64,000 nucleotides of DNA from CAZOVB01 sp046541415 (GCA_046541415.1 JBKHDI010000011.1:1-64000), one strand, 5' to 3'; numbered from the stretch's first letter, positions 42,436 to 52,094 are shown. A program made the numbers and translations. Notes: generated by a model not told the origin, from the sequence alone.

Positions 42436-44031
42436 ATGTCTTGCCAGATAATGGTTCCTGCGAACATCCGCCGATTTCTCGCTGTTGCCGCGACGCTGGT
42501 GATGGGGCTTGTCCTGTCGAGCGGCTGTTCTGAAGAGTCGGAAGACCCGGGTCGCTCAACCGAGCAGCGGCAGGACGGTTCGCAGCAGGACAACAAGGAA
42601 ACGCGGGGAACCGAAGGCCTCAGCCGGCCTCTGTATCCGCAATACGATCCGACGCCCGCGCCGCAGGAGGTGACGGCGGGGCAGATCGATGCTGCCATGG
42701 AGACGTACGGCGACAGCCTGCTGTTCCTGGCCCATTCTTGGGCGCAGGAGGCGCGCGTGGACTGGGATCTCTCGGCCCTGCCCAACGGTGCCTATATCCG
42801 CGGCCGGGTTCGATGGAAGGATTGCTTCGACGCCCAGGGCAAGTCGGTCATCGGCGCCGATGACCAGCAGGGCCAGATCCGCGAACCGAAGTTCACCTCC
42901 CTGGAAATTGCCCTGAAAGGCGAAGATCTCGAACCGATCCGCGCGACGGGATTGCTCCAACTGGACGTGCCGTTCAAGTGGAACCACGTGCAGCTGTCGG
43001 CAGGGGATGTGGGCAAGTCGGTCAAGGACGGTTCGCTTGTGGCCGAACTGACAGCCTGCGAAGGCAACCGCTATTCGCTGCAGGTCTCCGGTGTCGCCAA
43101 GCCCGATGCGATGGTCTTCTTCGCCCGTGACGATACGGGCAGGCGGCTTGTCGGGCGCAAGTCGATGCGCATGGGCGGTACGATCCATGCTCAGGCAGCG
43201 GGCAGGGTGGCCAGTGTGGATGTTTACGTGCCGTACATGCAGCACAAGGCGGTGCGGGAGGTCGTGGCCCTGGACGAGCCGGATGACGAGGCCTTCGGGC
43301 GGGCCGACGGACCTGCCGTGCCCAACCCGCGGTACCAGGCCGAGGGATTCGAACTGGCCTTCGAGGAGATGACGGCCGAGGAGCTCCGCAGCCGGACGAA
43401 GGTGCTGATGACGCGGAACCATGCGATGTTCGGCTTCAATCAGCCGGAGGTCCGGGTCTACCTGCCGGCCGTGGACAACAGTGCCTTTGCCGAAATCGAC
43501 TTCGGCAGCAAGGAGCAGAAGCAGCAGATCCTTCGCGACCAGGCAGGCCAATCCGTGGCTTGCGAGATCGAGCTGGGCGTATTCGGCACGAACGGGGGCG
43601 GGTTCGGCAACGAGATCCGCTTCAATCCGGCCGACGATGCAGAGGGCCCCGTCCAGTTCGCCCGGGCCGTCGGGCAGATCCAGATCCGCTACCCGGCCGT
43701 GGTCCGTCGGGTGGTGCTGACCAGGCAGCAGCCGACGGCAGGAGACATCAAGGCGACCTTCCAGGGCAACCGGGTGCGGATCGAGGGCTGGCAGCAGCCG
43801 GATAGCCCTTCCTTTGACCAGCAGTACGCGGCCATCCGGGCCTACGACGCGACGGGCAAGCGGCTGGCGATGCTCGACGCGGGGATGTTTTTTGGCGGCA
43901 GCGGCAGGTTCTGGGGCAATCCGCTGCGGCTGGAGTTGATCCAGGTCGACAGGTACCTGGATGTCGCGGTCCCGTTTGACCTGGCCGCGCCCGACCTGCT
44001 GCCCGAGGATCAGAAAGGTCAGCAGCCCTGA
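42436..44031 (+). CDS. Large lipoprotein of unknown function, 531 aa
   Basis: A lipoprotein by its N-terminus (LVLSSGC, Cys31) followed by a Glu/Gln/Asp-rich disordered linker to about residue 80. The rest looks beta-rich and repeated: strand-rich segments LLQLDVPFKWNHVQLSAG, RVASVDVYVPYMQ, VAVPFDLAAPD suggest several similar sandwich domains. No Cys-based or catalytic motif stands out, and no family is recognised. Encoded on the same strand 183 bases after the DsbD-alpha/redoxin gene; envelope location is shared but no functional link is shown. Confidence 0.78.
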   Translation: MSCQIMVPANIRRFLAVAATLVMGLVLSSGCSEESEDPGRSTEQRQDGSQQDNKETRGTEGLSRPLYPQYDPTPAPQEVTAGQIDAAMETYGDSLLFLAHSWAQEARVDWDLSALPNGAYIRGRVRWKDCFDAQGKSVIGADDQQGQIREPKFTSLEIALKGEDLEPIRATGLLQLDVPFKWNHVQLSAGDVGKSVKDGSLVAELTACEGNRYSLQVSGVAKPDAMVFFARDDTGRRLVGRKSMRMGGTIHAQAAGRVASVDVYVPYMQHKAVREVVALDEPDDEAFGRADGPAVPNPRYQAEGFELAFEEMTAEELRSRTKVLMTRNHAMFGFNQPEVRVYLPAVDNSAFAEIDFGSKEQKQQILRDQAGQSVACEIELGVFGTNGGGFGNEIRFNPADDAEGPVQFARAVGQIQIRYPAVVRRVVLTRQQPTAGDIKATFQGNRVRIEGWQQPDSPSFDQQYAAIRAYDATGKRLAMLDAGMFFGGSGRFWGNPLRLELIQVDRYLDVAVPFDLAAPDLLPEDQKGQQP

Positions 44032-44056
44032 TACAGCCTGCCTCGGTCCAGCCGGT

Positions 44057-45073
44057 TCAGTGGACTTCCTGCCCGCCGGCGCGGGAGCGGAGGATGTCGA
44101 TCTTCTCGCGGACCTCGTGGGCCATGCGGGTGTTGGGGTAATCCTGCATGATCTGCTCGCCGGTTTCGACGGCCTCGGCCCAGCGTTGGTCGGTTACGCA
44201 GATCGCGAACTGCACGCCGAGCTGGTGAAGCTTGGCGCGGAAGACCCCGCGGGCAGAGTCGCTCAGGGCGGCAGCTTCCTGGGGCGTCAGGTAGCTGTCC
44301 AGCTGTCTGAGCAGCTCGATGCCGGCCTCGATGTCATTCTTGCGGACGGCCTCGCCATAGCGTTGGAGCAGGTCGCGTTTGACCTTGTTGCGGGCCTGTT
44401 CGATTCGACGGGGCAATTGCTGGACCTTCTCGTGATCAGGGAAGACCGGCAGGAGGCGCTGGGCCTCACGCCGGGCGCGGGGCCAGTCCTGTCGCCGCAC
44501 CGACTCCTCGACGCGGGCGATGGCTGCCTCGACCTGCCCATCGTTGGAGGCCCGCTTCGTCTGGGCCAGTTCGTTCCGCATCCGCTGGGCGACATCGCCG
44601 TAGCCGGACTGCTCGACCTTTTCAATCAGCGTCTCAGCCGAGGCGTAATCCTGCTGGGCCAGGTCGGAATGGATGGTCTCCAGAAAGGCCTCCAGTTCCC
44701 GCTCGCGGTAGACGAGGCTCTTGGCCTTGTCCGAGAGGGTCGACAGGTCGATCAGCGTCCGCAGAGATTCTTCCTGACTGGACAGGAGAGATTCGACCCG
44801 TGCCATCCGCCCGGAAAGCTGGTGGGTATCCTCGCTTCCGGCCAGCAGAGACTTGACCAGCCCCAGGGCCACGAACTCCCAGCCTGTCAATGCGATGGCA
44901 CTGAGGCCCAGCAGGATTCCGACCGCTGTCATCGCAGCATTGGAACTCTGGACCCCCAGAACGACAAAAGTGACGCCCGCCCCCAGCATCGCAAGGGCAG
45001 CCAGGACAGAGAATACCACCGCAACCGACGCGCACCGCGTGAGCCACCCGTTTTTCCCGAGACCGTCAGCCAT
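44057..45073 (-). CDS. Membrane-anchored helical (TPR-like) protein
   Basis: A 338-residue protein with two membrane helices (about 15-40 and 46-72), a coiled-coil at about 85-125, and a C-terminal soluble domain of helical pairs (DLAQQDYASAETLIEKVEQSGYGD; NDIEAGIELLRQLD; DQRWAEAVETGEQIMQDYPN), as in TPR repeats. The last repeat is a clear TPR. Related proteins are frequent in planctomycetes without assigned function. I infer a cytoplasmic-facing scaffold. Convergent with the lipoprotein gene (25 bases apart). Confidence 0.8.
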   Translation of the reverse strand: MADGLGKNGWLTRCASVAVVFSVLAALAMLGAGVTFVVLGVQSSNAAMTAVGILLGLSAIALTGWEFVALGLVKSLLAGSEDTHQLSGRMARVESLLSSQEESLRTLIDLSTLSDKAKSLVYRERELEAFLETIHSDLAQQDYASAETLIEKVEQSGYGDVAQRMRNELAQTKRASNDGQVEAAIARVEESVRRQDWPRARREAQRLLPVFPDHEKVQQLPRRIEQARNKVKRDLLQRYGEAVRKNDIEAGIELLRQLDSYLTPQEAAALSDSARGVFRAKLHQLGVQFAICVTDQRWAEAVETGEQIMQDYPNTRMAHEVREKIDILRSRAGGQEVH

Positions 45074-45271
45074 TGTAAAACTCCTTACCAGTTTCGGTTC
45101 CAGACCCTGTAGAGATGTGCTAATCCATACTATGCTGTAGAGTTGGTGTTTGTCACGGATTTCCCACCCGGATGAGCGAAGACCCGGCTCAGCCGGGGGC
45201 TTGTCGCCAAGGCAGCCCGAGGGTACTATTGGCGCTCAGCCGCTGATTCCCTTCCCCAAGAGTAGACGCAC

Positions 45272-45982
45272 ATGCCCCGCGAACAGATGAGCGAAAAAAA
45301 GGTGGCCGCCTACCTGAACATAGACCTGCGGGAGATCCAAAAGCTGGCCTCCCGTGGCCAGATCCCATGCCGACGTGTCGGCGGGGAGTTCATTTTCACC
45401 AAGGTCGAGGTCGACCACTGGGCCTTCGAACGCTTCGGCAAAATGGACCGCCACGACCTGGCCGGGCTCGAGAAGGGCGTGTCCAGCCATCACGGCCACG
45501 AGCACGAGCAGCTGCTGCTGAGCCCGCTGATCCCGGAAGACGGCCTGGCCGTGCCCCTCGATGCCCGCACCGGCGATGCCGCCCTGCGCAAGCTCGTCGA
45601 ACTGGGAGAGAAGGTGGGCATGGTCTACGTTCCAGGAGAGGTGCTCGACGAACTCCGCCAGCGGGAGCAGCTCTGCTCGACCGCGCTGATGCCCGGCGTG
45701 GCCATGCCCCACCCCCGACACCCGCTGCCCTACGACATTGCCGAGAGCTTCGTGCTGGTGGGGCTGACCCACAGCGGCATCCCCTACGGCGCGGAGGACG
45801 GCTCGCTGACGCGCCTGTTCTTCATGATCTGCTGCAAGGACGAGAAGACCCACCTGCACGTGCTGGCTCGCCTGGCCAGGATGCTTCACGAAGACCAGGC
45901 CGTCGATCGGTTCATCTCGGCCGAGCATCCCGATCAACTCCGCCAGATGCTCCTGGAATGCGAGGAATCCCTTCTCAACTGA
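45272..45982 (+). CDS. HTH domain fused to PTS EIIA (PtsN-like) domain
   Basis: A 236-residue protein. Residues 1-60 form an excisionase/MerR-like HTH (MSEKKVAAYLNIDLREIQKLASRG, IPCRRVGGEFIF). After a His-rich linker (SSHHGHEHEQ) comes a PTS EIIA type-2 domain: LVELGEKVGMVYVPGEVLDEL, TALMPGVAMPHPR with phospho-acceptor His147, and FFMICCKDEKTHLHVLARLARML. This is the EIIA-Ntr arrangement that receives phosphate from NPr/EI-Ntr, directly coupled to a DNA- or protein-binding domain. No other PTS genes are in the window. It starts the row with DUF58 and HtrA. Confidence 0.9.
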   Translation: MPREQMSEKKVAAYLNIDLREIQKLASRGQIPCRRVGGEFIFTKVEVDHWAFERFGKMDRHDLAGLEKGVSSHHGHEHEQLLLSPLIPEDGLAVPLDARTGDAALRKLVELGEKVGMVYVPGEVLDELRQREQLCSTALMPGVAMPHPRHPLPYDIAESFVLVGLTHSGIPYGAEDGSLTRLFFMICCKDEKTHLHVLARLARMLHEDQAVDRFISAEHPDQLRQMLLECEESLLN

Positions 45983-46003
45983 TACCCCAGCAGGGGGGCA
46001 AGC

Positions 46004-46903
46004 GTGAGCGATCGCAAAGAAAAGATTTTCGATGCAGGCTTCCACAGGAGGCTCAAGGGGCTGGAACTGATGGCCCGGCGGATCGCCGAAGGTACGCCCG
46101 GCGGTCAGCGCCGCAGCCGACGCATCGGCGACGGCCTGGAGTTTGCCGACCACCGCGACTACAGCCCCGGCGACGACGTGCGGTTCGTCGACTGGCCCTA
46201 CTACGCCCGCATGGAAAAGCTCCTGATCCGCCTGTTTCACCGGCAGGGGGACTCTCGCGTGACGATCCTGCTGGACGTCTCCGGCTCGATGGGACCGGCC
46301 GGGGCGGACGACCGGAAGTTCATCTACGCTCTGCAGACCGCCGCAGCCCTGGGCGCCATCGCCATGGGCGCTATGGACCGCCTGGAGGTCCTGGCCCTGC
46401 CGGCCGAGGGGCCTGGCTTGTCCGTGGGGCGAGGTCAGGCCCGGCTCGGCGCCCTGCTGGAGATGCTGGCCTCGCTGGCCCCGGCCGGTCCTACGGATCT
46501 GCTGGACCCCGTCAGCCGATGGGCCCGGACCCGACACGAGACAACCCATTGTCTGCTGATCAGCGACCTTCTGGAGCAGGGCGAAGCGATGGGCCCGCTG
46601 CTTCGGCGCCTTTCCGCGGCCCGCTGCCCGAGCACGGTAATCCACCTCTACAGCCCCGAAGATGCATCCCCCCAGGCCCGGGGTCCGGTCCAGCTGCAGT
46701 GTGCCGAAAGCGGCCAAGAGCTGAAACTCGACGCCTCCGAGCAGTTGGTCGAGGCGTACCGGGCGGCTTGGCGCCAGTGGGCGGGCAGCATGGAGAGGCT
46801 GGCCACAACAGCCGGGGCCGACTACGTCCGTGCCCCCTGCGACGTGCCGTTTGAGAAGCTCGTGCTGGGTACGCTTCGGCGAAGCGGGGTAATCCGTCGC
46901 TAG
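46004..46903 (+). CDS. DUF58 / von Willebrand-like protein
   Basis: A 299-residue DUF58 protein, start GTG with GGGGGC upstream. N-terminal signature GLEFADHRDYSPGDDVRFVDW is the DUF58 hallmark; a vWA-like domain follows with MIDAS DVSGSM at residue 91 and TTHCLLISDLLEQ. Such proteins usually work with MoxR AAA ATPases as chaperones, but no MoxR gene is present here. It lies 21 bases after the HTH-EIIA gene, probably the same operon. Confidence 0.9.
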   Translation: MSDRKEKIFDAGFHRRLKGLELMARRIAEGTPGGQRRSRRIGDGLEFADHRDYSPGDDVRFVDWPYYARMEKLLIRLFHRQGDSRVTILLDVSGSMGPAGADDRKFIYALQTAAALGAIAMGAMDRLEVLALPAEGPGLSVGRGQARLGALLEMLASLAPAGPTDLLDPVSRWARTRHETTHCLLISDLLEQGEAMGPLLRRLSAARCPSTVIHLYSPEDASPQARGPVQLQCAESGQELKLDASEQLVEAYRAAWRQWAGSMERLATTAGADYVRAPCDVPFEKLVLGTLRRSGVIRR

Positions 46904-46997
46904 CGGGCATGAAAATAGCGGACGCAGCGGGTGCGATGCCGTAGAATTCATCAACCGCCCGCTTGTCCCGGGCCCGAACGGTTCAATAAGGTGCAGC

Positions 46998-48422
46998 ATG
47001 CGTGACTGGAAGACATTCCTTCCGCTGGCAGTGGCGTTGGTGATCGTGGCCATCTCGGCCGGTCTTGCCCCGATGCTTGCCCGCGAGATTTCCTACTCGA
47101 TTACCCTCGGGCGCAGCCAGGCGGCGCGGTCCGAGTTGGCCAAGCTCAGCCGCGAGTACGGCCACCTGTCGCAGATGTTCCGCCTGACGGTCGATGCGGT
47201 GGCCCCGGCGGTTGTAGAGATTCATGTCTACGGCGGCTCGGGCAGCGTACGGGCCGGAAGGCAGGTCCAGTACGGGCTGGGCAGCGGGGTGATCATCGAC
47301 GCCGATTTCGGCTACGTGCTGACCAATCATCACGTTATCGCCGATGCAGACCGGCTGGAGGTGGTCCTTCAGGATGGCCGGCGACTGACGGCCGAATGGT
47401 CCCGCTCGGATGAGGCGACGGACCTGGCAGTGCTGAAGATCGCCCCTGCCCGGCTGGTTGCAGCCCCGCTGGGCGACTCGGCCGAGGTGGAGGTCGGCGA
47501 CCTGGTGCTGGCCATCGGTGCCCCGGACGGTCTGAGCCAGTCGGTCACCAGTGGGATCATCTCGGCGATCGGCCGGACCGCGGTGGGCTCGACCGACAGC
47601 TATCGCGACTTCATGCAGACCGACGCGGCGATCAACAAGGGCAATTCCGGCGGGCCCCTTGTCAATCTTCGCGGCGAAGTGATCGGGATCAACACGGCGA
47701 TCCATTCCCGCAGCGGCGGGTACGAAGGCATCGGATTCGCGATCCCGGCGAACATGGCCTGGCCCATCGCCCGGCAGCTGATCGAGACAGGCCAGGTCGC
47801 AAGGGGGTATCTGGGCATTGGCATGCAGCCGGTTGATGATGACCTGGCCGAGAGCTTCTCCCTGCCTCACACGCGGGGCGTGTTGGTGGCGCAGGTGGCT
47901 CCGGGCGGCCCGGCCGAGCAGGCCGGCCTGCAGGAGGGCGACTTCGTCACCGAAATCGACGGAAGGGATGTCCGGGGCAGCGACGACGTGCGGACCATCA
48001 TCGCCAGCCTGAGCCCCGGTCATGTGGCCCGGATTGTGGTGTACAGGCAGGGCGAGCAGCAGTCCATCGAGGTCCGGTTGGGTCGACAGCCCGAGGATAT
48101 GTCCCGGGCGATGATCCCGCGGCGCCCGCGGCAGGAGGGCGGGTCGGGGCTCTCGCTGGAGACGCTGGACGGGCCTCTGGCTCGCAGGTGGGGCTACCCG
48201 GCCGATCAGGCGGGGCTGCTGGTGGTCGATGTCCGGGCCGGCTCTGCCGCCTGGCGGGCCGGGCTGCGCAGCGGGGAGGTAATCACCCACGCCGACGGCA
48301 CTGTCCTGGAAAGTCCGGAAGCCTTCGTCCAAGCGCTGGACCGGGCCGATCCGCGGCGCGGCGTGCGGCTGAAAGTCCGCAACCCGGTCGGCCAGCAAAG
48401 GTTCGTACTGCTTCGACCATAA
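46998..48422 (+). CDS. HtrA/DegQ-family serine protease with two PDZ domains
   Basis: A 474-residue exported protease: N-terminal hydrophobic anchor at about 7-25, trypsin-like domain with triad His112 (TNHHVI), Asp142 (ATDLAVL), Ser217 (NKGNSGGPL), and two PDZ domains (about 268-360: RGYLGIGMQPV, GGPAEQAGLQEGDFV; about 385-470: AAWRAGLRSGEVITHADG). It degrades or refolds misfolded envelope proteins and fits DegP/DegQ/DegS architecture; the retained anchor favours membrane tethering. AAGGTG precedes the ATG. It lies next to the Hsp20-Lon operon, so this is a protein quality-control neighbourhood. Confidence 0.94.
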   Translation: MRDWKTFLPLAVALVIVAISAGLAPMLAREISYSITLGRSQAARSELAKLSREYGHLSQMFRLTVDAVAPAVVEIHVYGGSGSVRAGRQVQYGLGSGVIIDADFGYVLTNHHVIADADRLEVVLQDGRRLTAEWSRSDEATDLAVLKIAPARLVAAPLGDSAEVEVGDLVLAIGAPDGLSQSVTSGIISAIGRTAVGSTDSYRDFMQTDAAINKGNSGGPLVNLRGEVIGINTAIHSRSGGYEGIGFAIPANMAWPIARQLIETGQVARGYLGIGMQPVDDDLAESFSLPHTRGVLVAQVAPGGPAEQAGLQEGDFVTEIDGRDVRGSDDVRTIIASLSPGHVARIVVYRQGEQQSIEVRLGRQPEDMSRAMIPRRPRQEGGSGLSLETLDGPLARRWGYPADQAGLLVVDVRAGSAAWRAGLRSGEVITHADGTVLESPEAFVQALDRADPRRGVRLKVRNPVGQQRFVLLRP

Positions 48423-48435
48423 TTTGTCACAAGTC

Positions 48436-48464
48436 TTACCATCGATGCAGGGCCATGTTACAAT
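48436..48464 (+). promoter_or_regulatory. Promoter of hsp20-lon operon
   Basis: TTACCA, 17 bases, TACAAT, about 65 bases before the Hsp20 start. No CIRCE repeat is visible, so heat regulation would be by another route. Confidence 0.6.
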
Positions 48465-48528
48465 AACAGGCGTGTCGGGCGGGCAGGTCCCGTCTGCATG
48501 CGATCATTTCGTCAGTTAGGGATCCGAG

Positions 48529-48939
48529 ATGGCAGATCTTACAGACCATTCCCGTCGAGGCGAATCGCAGCTGGGGAATCTGACCCGCTGGGTCGACTCG
48601 CTGCTGGGCAAGCCGTACCACAAATTCTGCTCCGACCGCACCTGGTCGCCGGCAGCAAACCTCTACGAAAGTCCCACCTCCTACCACGCGGTATTCGACC
48701 TGGCGGGGATCGACCCGGGCGATATCGATCTCTACGTCGACAAAGGCGTGCTGCACCTGACGGGCAAGCGCCTGGCCCCGGCCATGCCCGAGCAGCCCAA
48801 CTGTATCGTCCACTCGATGGAAATCGATCAGGGCGAATTCTGCCGCCGGGTTACGCTGCCCGGCGACGTCCAGGTCGATTCAATCCAGGCGGTCTACCGG
48901 GCCGGGCTTCTCGTTGTCGAACTGCCCCGGGAAGTGTGA
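48529..48939 (+). CDS. Hsp20/alpha-crystallin small heat-shock protein
   Basis: A 136-residue small heat-shock chaperone. The alpha-crystallin domain spans about residues 45-136 (YESPTSYHAVFDLAGIDPGDIDLYVDKGVLHLTGKR; FCRRVTLPGDVQVDSIQAVYRAGLLVVELP). The N-terminal arm is short and the C-terminal I-x-I tail is missing, as the protein ends LPREV. It holds unfolding proteins for refolding or Lon degradation. Its stop is 8 bases before the lon ATG. Confidence 0.92.
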   Translation: MADLTDHSRRGESQLGNLTRWVDSLLGKPYHKFCSDRTWSPAANLYESPTSYHAVFDLAGIDPGDIDLYVDKGVLHLTGKRLAPAMPEQPNCIVHSMEIDQGEFCRRVTLPGDVQVDSIQAVYRAGLLVVELPREV

Positions 48940-48947
48940 TCCGAAAC

Positions 48948-51395
48948 ATGGCCAAACCCAAACGTCCCGGTCAATCCGTCGATCACGATAGCTCCGCCGC
49001 CAGCGTCCCGACAAGGCGCAGCGCCCCCAGCCGTCCCGCCCAGGCTACAGAACACCCGATCCCGTCACAGACACCCGTGATGGTCCTGCGGGAGATGGTG
49101 CTCTTCCCGGGGACGATCGTGCCCCTGCCCCTGGAGAACCCCGCCGACCGCGAACTGGTCTCGGCAGCCCTGCCGTCCCAGCAGATCGTCACCTTCGTTG
49201 CAAGAAAAGATTCCCTCGCCGAAGAGCCCTCCCCCGAGCATCTCCACGAGATAGGCACGGCTGCAATGCTGCTGAAGCTGCTGCGGCGGGATGACGGCAC
49301 GCAGACGATCATCGTCCACGGACTTCAGCGGGTTCGGATCGGCCAGTACACCCAGACCGAGCCGTTCCTGCAGGCGAAGATCGAGCCGATCCCGCAAACC
49401 CACCCCAAGGGCAAGGTCATCCAGGCCCTGGAATCGAGTATCCGCGACCAGGCCCGCAGGATCATCCAAGCCAACCCCGACGTGCCCGACGAGGCCGCAG
49501 AGGTCCTTGCCAACATCGACCATCCGGGTATGCTGGCCGATTTCCTGGTCTCGAACCTCAAGATGTCCATCGAGGCCAAGCAGCAGTTTCTGGCCCAGAA
49601 GGATGTCCGCAAGCGACTGGAACAATTGGCCGTCGAGTTGCAGAGGCAGCTGGACCTGGTCGAGCTGACTGAGAAGATCCAGCAGGACGTGCGGAACAAG
49701 ATGGCCAAGGACCATCGCGAGCATTTCCTTCACGAACAGCTCCGGGCGATCCAGAATGAACTGGGTGCCTTGGACGAGAAGGGCGAGGACATCCAGCAGC
49801 TGCGATCGGCGGTCGAGCAGGCGGGCATGGGCGAAAAGGTCCGCCGCGAGGCCGAGCGACAGCTCGACCGCATGCAGCGAGTCCCGAGCATCAGCCCGGA
49901 GTATGGAATCCTGCGGAGCTACATCGAAACGCTCTCGGAACTGCCCTGGGCATCGCTGAGCCAGGACAATCTCGACGTGGCCCGGGCCGAGCGGATCCTC
50001 AATGAGGACCACTACGACCTGGAGAAGATCAAGCGACGCATCCTGGAGTTCCTGGCCGTGCGGAAGCTGGCCCCGGGATTGCCCGGTCCGATCCTCTGTT
50101 TCGTCGGCCCGCCGGGCGTGGGCAAGACCTCCCTGGGCCAGTCGATCGCCCGGGCGATGGGCAGGCAGTTCATCCGGATGTCGCTGGGCGGCGTGCGCGA
50201 CGAGGCCGAGCTGCGAGGACACCGCCGCACCTACGTCGGAGCCATGCCCGGACGGATCATCCAGGAACTCCGCAAGGCGGGCACGGCCAATCCCGTCTTC
50301 ATGCTCGACGAGCTGGACAAGGTCGGCCAGGACTTCCGCGGCGACCCGACCAGCGCCTTGCTGGAAGTGCTCGACCCGGCCCAGAACCACTCGTTCCAGG
50401 ACCACTACCTGGCCCTGCCGTTCGATCTGTCCCGCGTGCTGTTTATCGCAACGGCGAACTATCTCTCGCCCGTTCCCGCAGCCCTGCGCGACCGGATGGA
50501 GGTCATCGAACTGCCCGGCTACAGTCTGAAGGAGAAGCTGCAGATCGCCCAGCGTTTCCTCGTTCCACGACAGCTGGAAACCAACGGCCTGACCGAGTCG
50601 AAGTGCAAATGGAAGCCCCAGGCCCTCCAGAAGGTTATCGAAGATTACACCCGCGAGGCCGGCGTGCGTGAACTGGAACGGCAGATCGGGTCGGTCTGCA
50701 GGCACGTTGCGGCCCTGATTGCCCGCGGCAAGGCGCGGTCGCGCACGGTCAACGGCAGACTGATCGCCGAGGCGCTCGGGCCGGTCAAGTACATCTCTGA
50801 ACTGGCAGGCAGGACCTCTGTTCCCGGCGTGGTGACCGGGTTGGCCCAGACGCCTGTCGGCGGGACGATCCTGTTCATCGAGGCGGCCGTGTACCCGGGC
50901 AAGGGACAACTGATCCTGACCGGCCAGATCGGCGATGTCATGCGGGAAAGCGCACAGGCTGCCTTCAGCCTGGTCAAGTCCAAGGGCGAGGGGCTGGGCC
51001 TGTCGGCCGAGCAGTTGGCCCAGGCCGACGTGCACCTGCATGTCCCGGCCGGGGCGATCCCGAAAGACGGACCTTCTGCGGGCATTTCCATCCTCTCAGC
51101 CCTGATGAGCCTGTTTACCGGCAGGGCGGTTTCTCCTGAGATCGCCATGACCGGCGAGATCACGCTTCGCGGCCTGGTTCTTCCGGTCGGGGGGGTCCGG
51201 GCCAAGGTTCTGGCTGCGCGTCGGGCGGGAATTCGCACGGTTCTGCTGCCCGACCAGAACCGGAAGGACCTCGAGGAAATTCCCGCCGAAGCACGGAACG
51301 ATCTGGAATTCATCTGGGTCAAGACAGCCGACGACGTCATGGCGGCCGTGCTGGGAGCCAAGCCCGATTCCCCGAAGACGAAAACCGTTTCTTGA
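48948..51395 (+). CDS. lon: ATP-dependent Lon protease (LonA)
   Basis: An 815-residue LonA protease. N-terminal substrate-binding domain begins VMVLREMVLFPGTIVPLPL, long coiled-coil, AAA+ module with Walker A GPPGVGKT (about 387) and VFMLDELDKV, then the S16 protease domain with catalytic dyad Ser710 (PKDGPSAGIS) and Lys753 (GGVRAKVLAA), 43 residues apart as in E. coli Lon. The 40-residue N-terminal extension is Ser/Arg/Pro-rich and disordered. ATG 48948 lies right after the Hsp20 stop; the longer upstream frame overlaps hsp20 and is rejected. Operon with the small heat-shock protein. Confidence 0.96.
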   Translation: MAKPKRPGQSVDHDSSAASVPTRRSAPSRPAQATEHPIPSQTPVMVLREMVLFPGTIVPLPLENPADRELVSAALPSQQIVTFVARKDSLAEEPSPEHLHEIGTAAMLLKLLRRDDGTQTIIVHGLQRVRIGQYTQTEPFLQAKIEPIPQTHPKGKVIQALESSIRDQARRIIQANPDVPDEAAEVLANIDHPGMLADFLVSNLKMSIEAKQQFLAQKDVRKRLEQLAVELQRQLDLVELTEKIQQDVRNKMAKDHREHFLHEQLRAIQNELGALDEKGEDIQQLRSAVEQAGMGEKVRREAERQLDRMQRVPSISPEYGILRSYIETLSELPWASLSQDNLDVARAERILNEDHYDLEKIKRRILEFLAVRKLAPGLPGPILCFVGPPGVGKTSLGQSIARAMGRQFIRMSLGGVRDEAELRGHRRTYVGAMPGRIIQELRKAGTANPVFMLDELDKVGQDFRGDPTSALLEVLDPAQNHSFQDHYLALPFDLSRVLFIATANYLSPVPAALRDRMEVIELPGYSLKEKLQIAQRFLVPRQLETNGLTESKCKWKPQALQKVIEDYTREAGVRELERQIGSVCRHVAALIARGKARSRTVNGRLIAEALGPVKYISELAGRTSVPGVVTGLAQTPVGGTILFIEAAVYPGKGQLILTGQIGDVMRESAQAAFSLVKSKGEGLGLSAEQLAQADVHLHVPAGAIPKDGPSAGISILSALMSLFTGRAVSPEIAMTGEITLRGLVLPVGGVRAKVLAARRAGIRTVLLPDQNRKDLEEIPAEARNDLEFIWVKTADDVMAAVLGAKPDSPKTKTVS

Positions 51396-51420
51396 GCTGC
51401 CCCGCCCAGGCTCAAATGCA

Positions 51421-51449
51421 TTGGCTTGTTTGAACAAAAGCTGTACAAT
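51421..51449 (+). promoter_or_regulatory. Promoter of zinc-ribbon membrane protein gene
   Basis: TTGGCT, 17 bases, TACAAT, about 85 bases before the ATG. Confidence 0.65.
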
Positions 51450-51532
51450 AGGTGTACCAAATAGCAGTACTGTTCAGTTCACTACGATCCGACTCAATTT
51501 CCAATTCCAGCAGTAGCTCGAGGAGACACGCC

Positions 51533-52018
51533 ATGTTTCGTAAGCAGCGACACCAGGCCCTGGACTTCAGCATGGAAAACCGCGGCGACATGCTTTTTGC
51601 TGCCGGCCTGGTTGCCATCATCGCTCTTGCCTTGGGCCTTACCATTTACATGACCTTCTTTAACCAACCCGGCAGCGACAGTTCGGACGCCGAACGCCAT
51701 TTCCAGTGCATGCGCTGCAACAAGGAATTCACCCTCTCCAACGAGCAGTTGCAGGCGTTGATGGACGAGCACCCCAACCAGTACGATTTTGAGGGCGCTC
51801 CCATTGAGTGTCAGGTCTGTAACGCGCCGGACGCTGCCGTTTCCATGACGCGATGCCCCGCCTGTGAAAAGTACTATGTCAGTGAAGAAATGAAATTGGA
51901 GTATCAGTACGGGCAGGGCGCCGGCCTGTCACGACTGCCGGAAGGCTACCGACCCACCTGTCCCCACTGCAACGTGGATATCATCAAGGCTCGCAGAGAA
52001 AAGGCCCTCGACCGATAG
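51533..52018 (+). CDS. Membrane-anchored protein with four CxxC zinc knuckles
   Basis: A 161-residue protein with one membrane helix (about 22-41) and a soluble C-terminal part holding four CxxC pairs: Cys59/62 (CMRC), Cys93/96 (CQVC), Cys108/111 (CPAC) and Cys143/146 (CPHC). These can form two zinc ribbons. The orientation (basic N-terminus, soluble domain following) suggests the zinc domain is outside unless a positive-outside exception holds. No family recognised. AGGAGA precedes the ATG; an upstream 27-codon extension is rejected. Followed by a strong terminator. Confidence 0.82.
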   Translation: MFRKQRHQALDFSMENRGDMLFAAGLVAIIALALGLTIYMTFFNQPGSDSSDAERHFQCMRCNKEFTLSNEQLQALMDEHPNQYDFEGAPIECQVCNAPDAAVSMTRCPACEKYYVSEEMKLEYQYGQGAGLSRLPEGYRPTCPHCNVDIIKARREKALDR

Positions 52019-52052
52019 ATTGCGTTGGGCTCTTGAAATTGGCCGACACCCC

Positions 52053-52094
52053 GCCGGGCGTTGTGCAGATGGCACGACGCCCGGCCGTTTTTTT
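52053..52094 (+). terminator. Rho-independent terminator after zinc-ribbon gene
   Basis: A 13-bp stem (52053-52065 with 52073-52085, one G-U), followed by CG and seven T. Confidence 0.93.
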
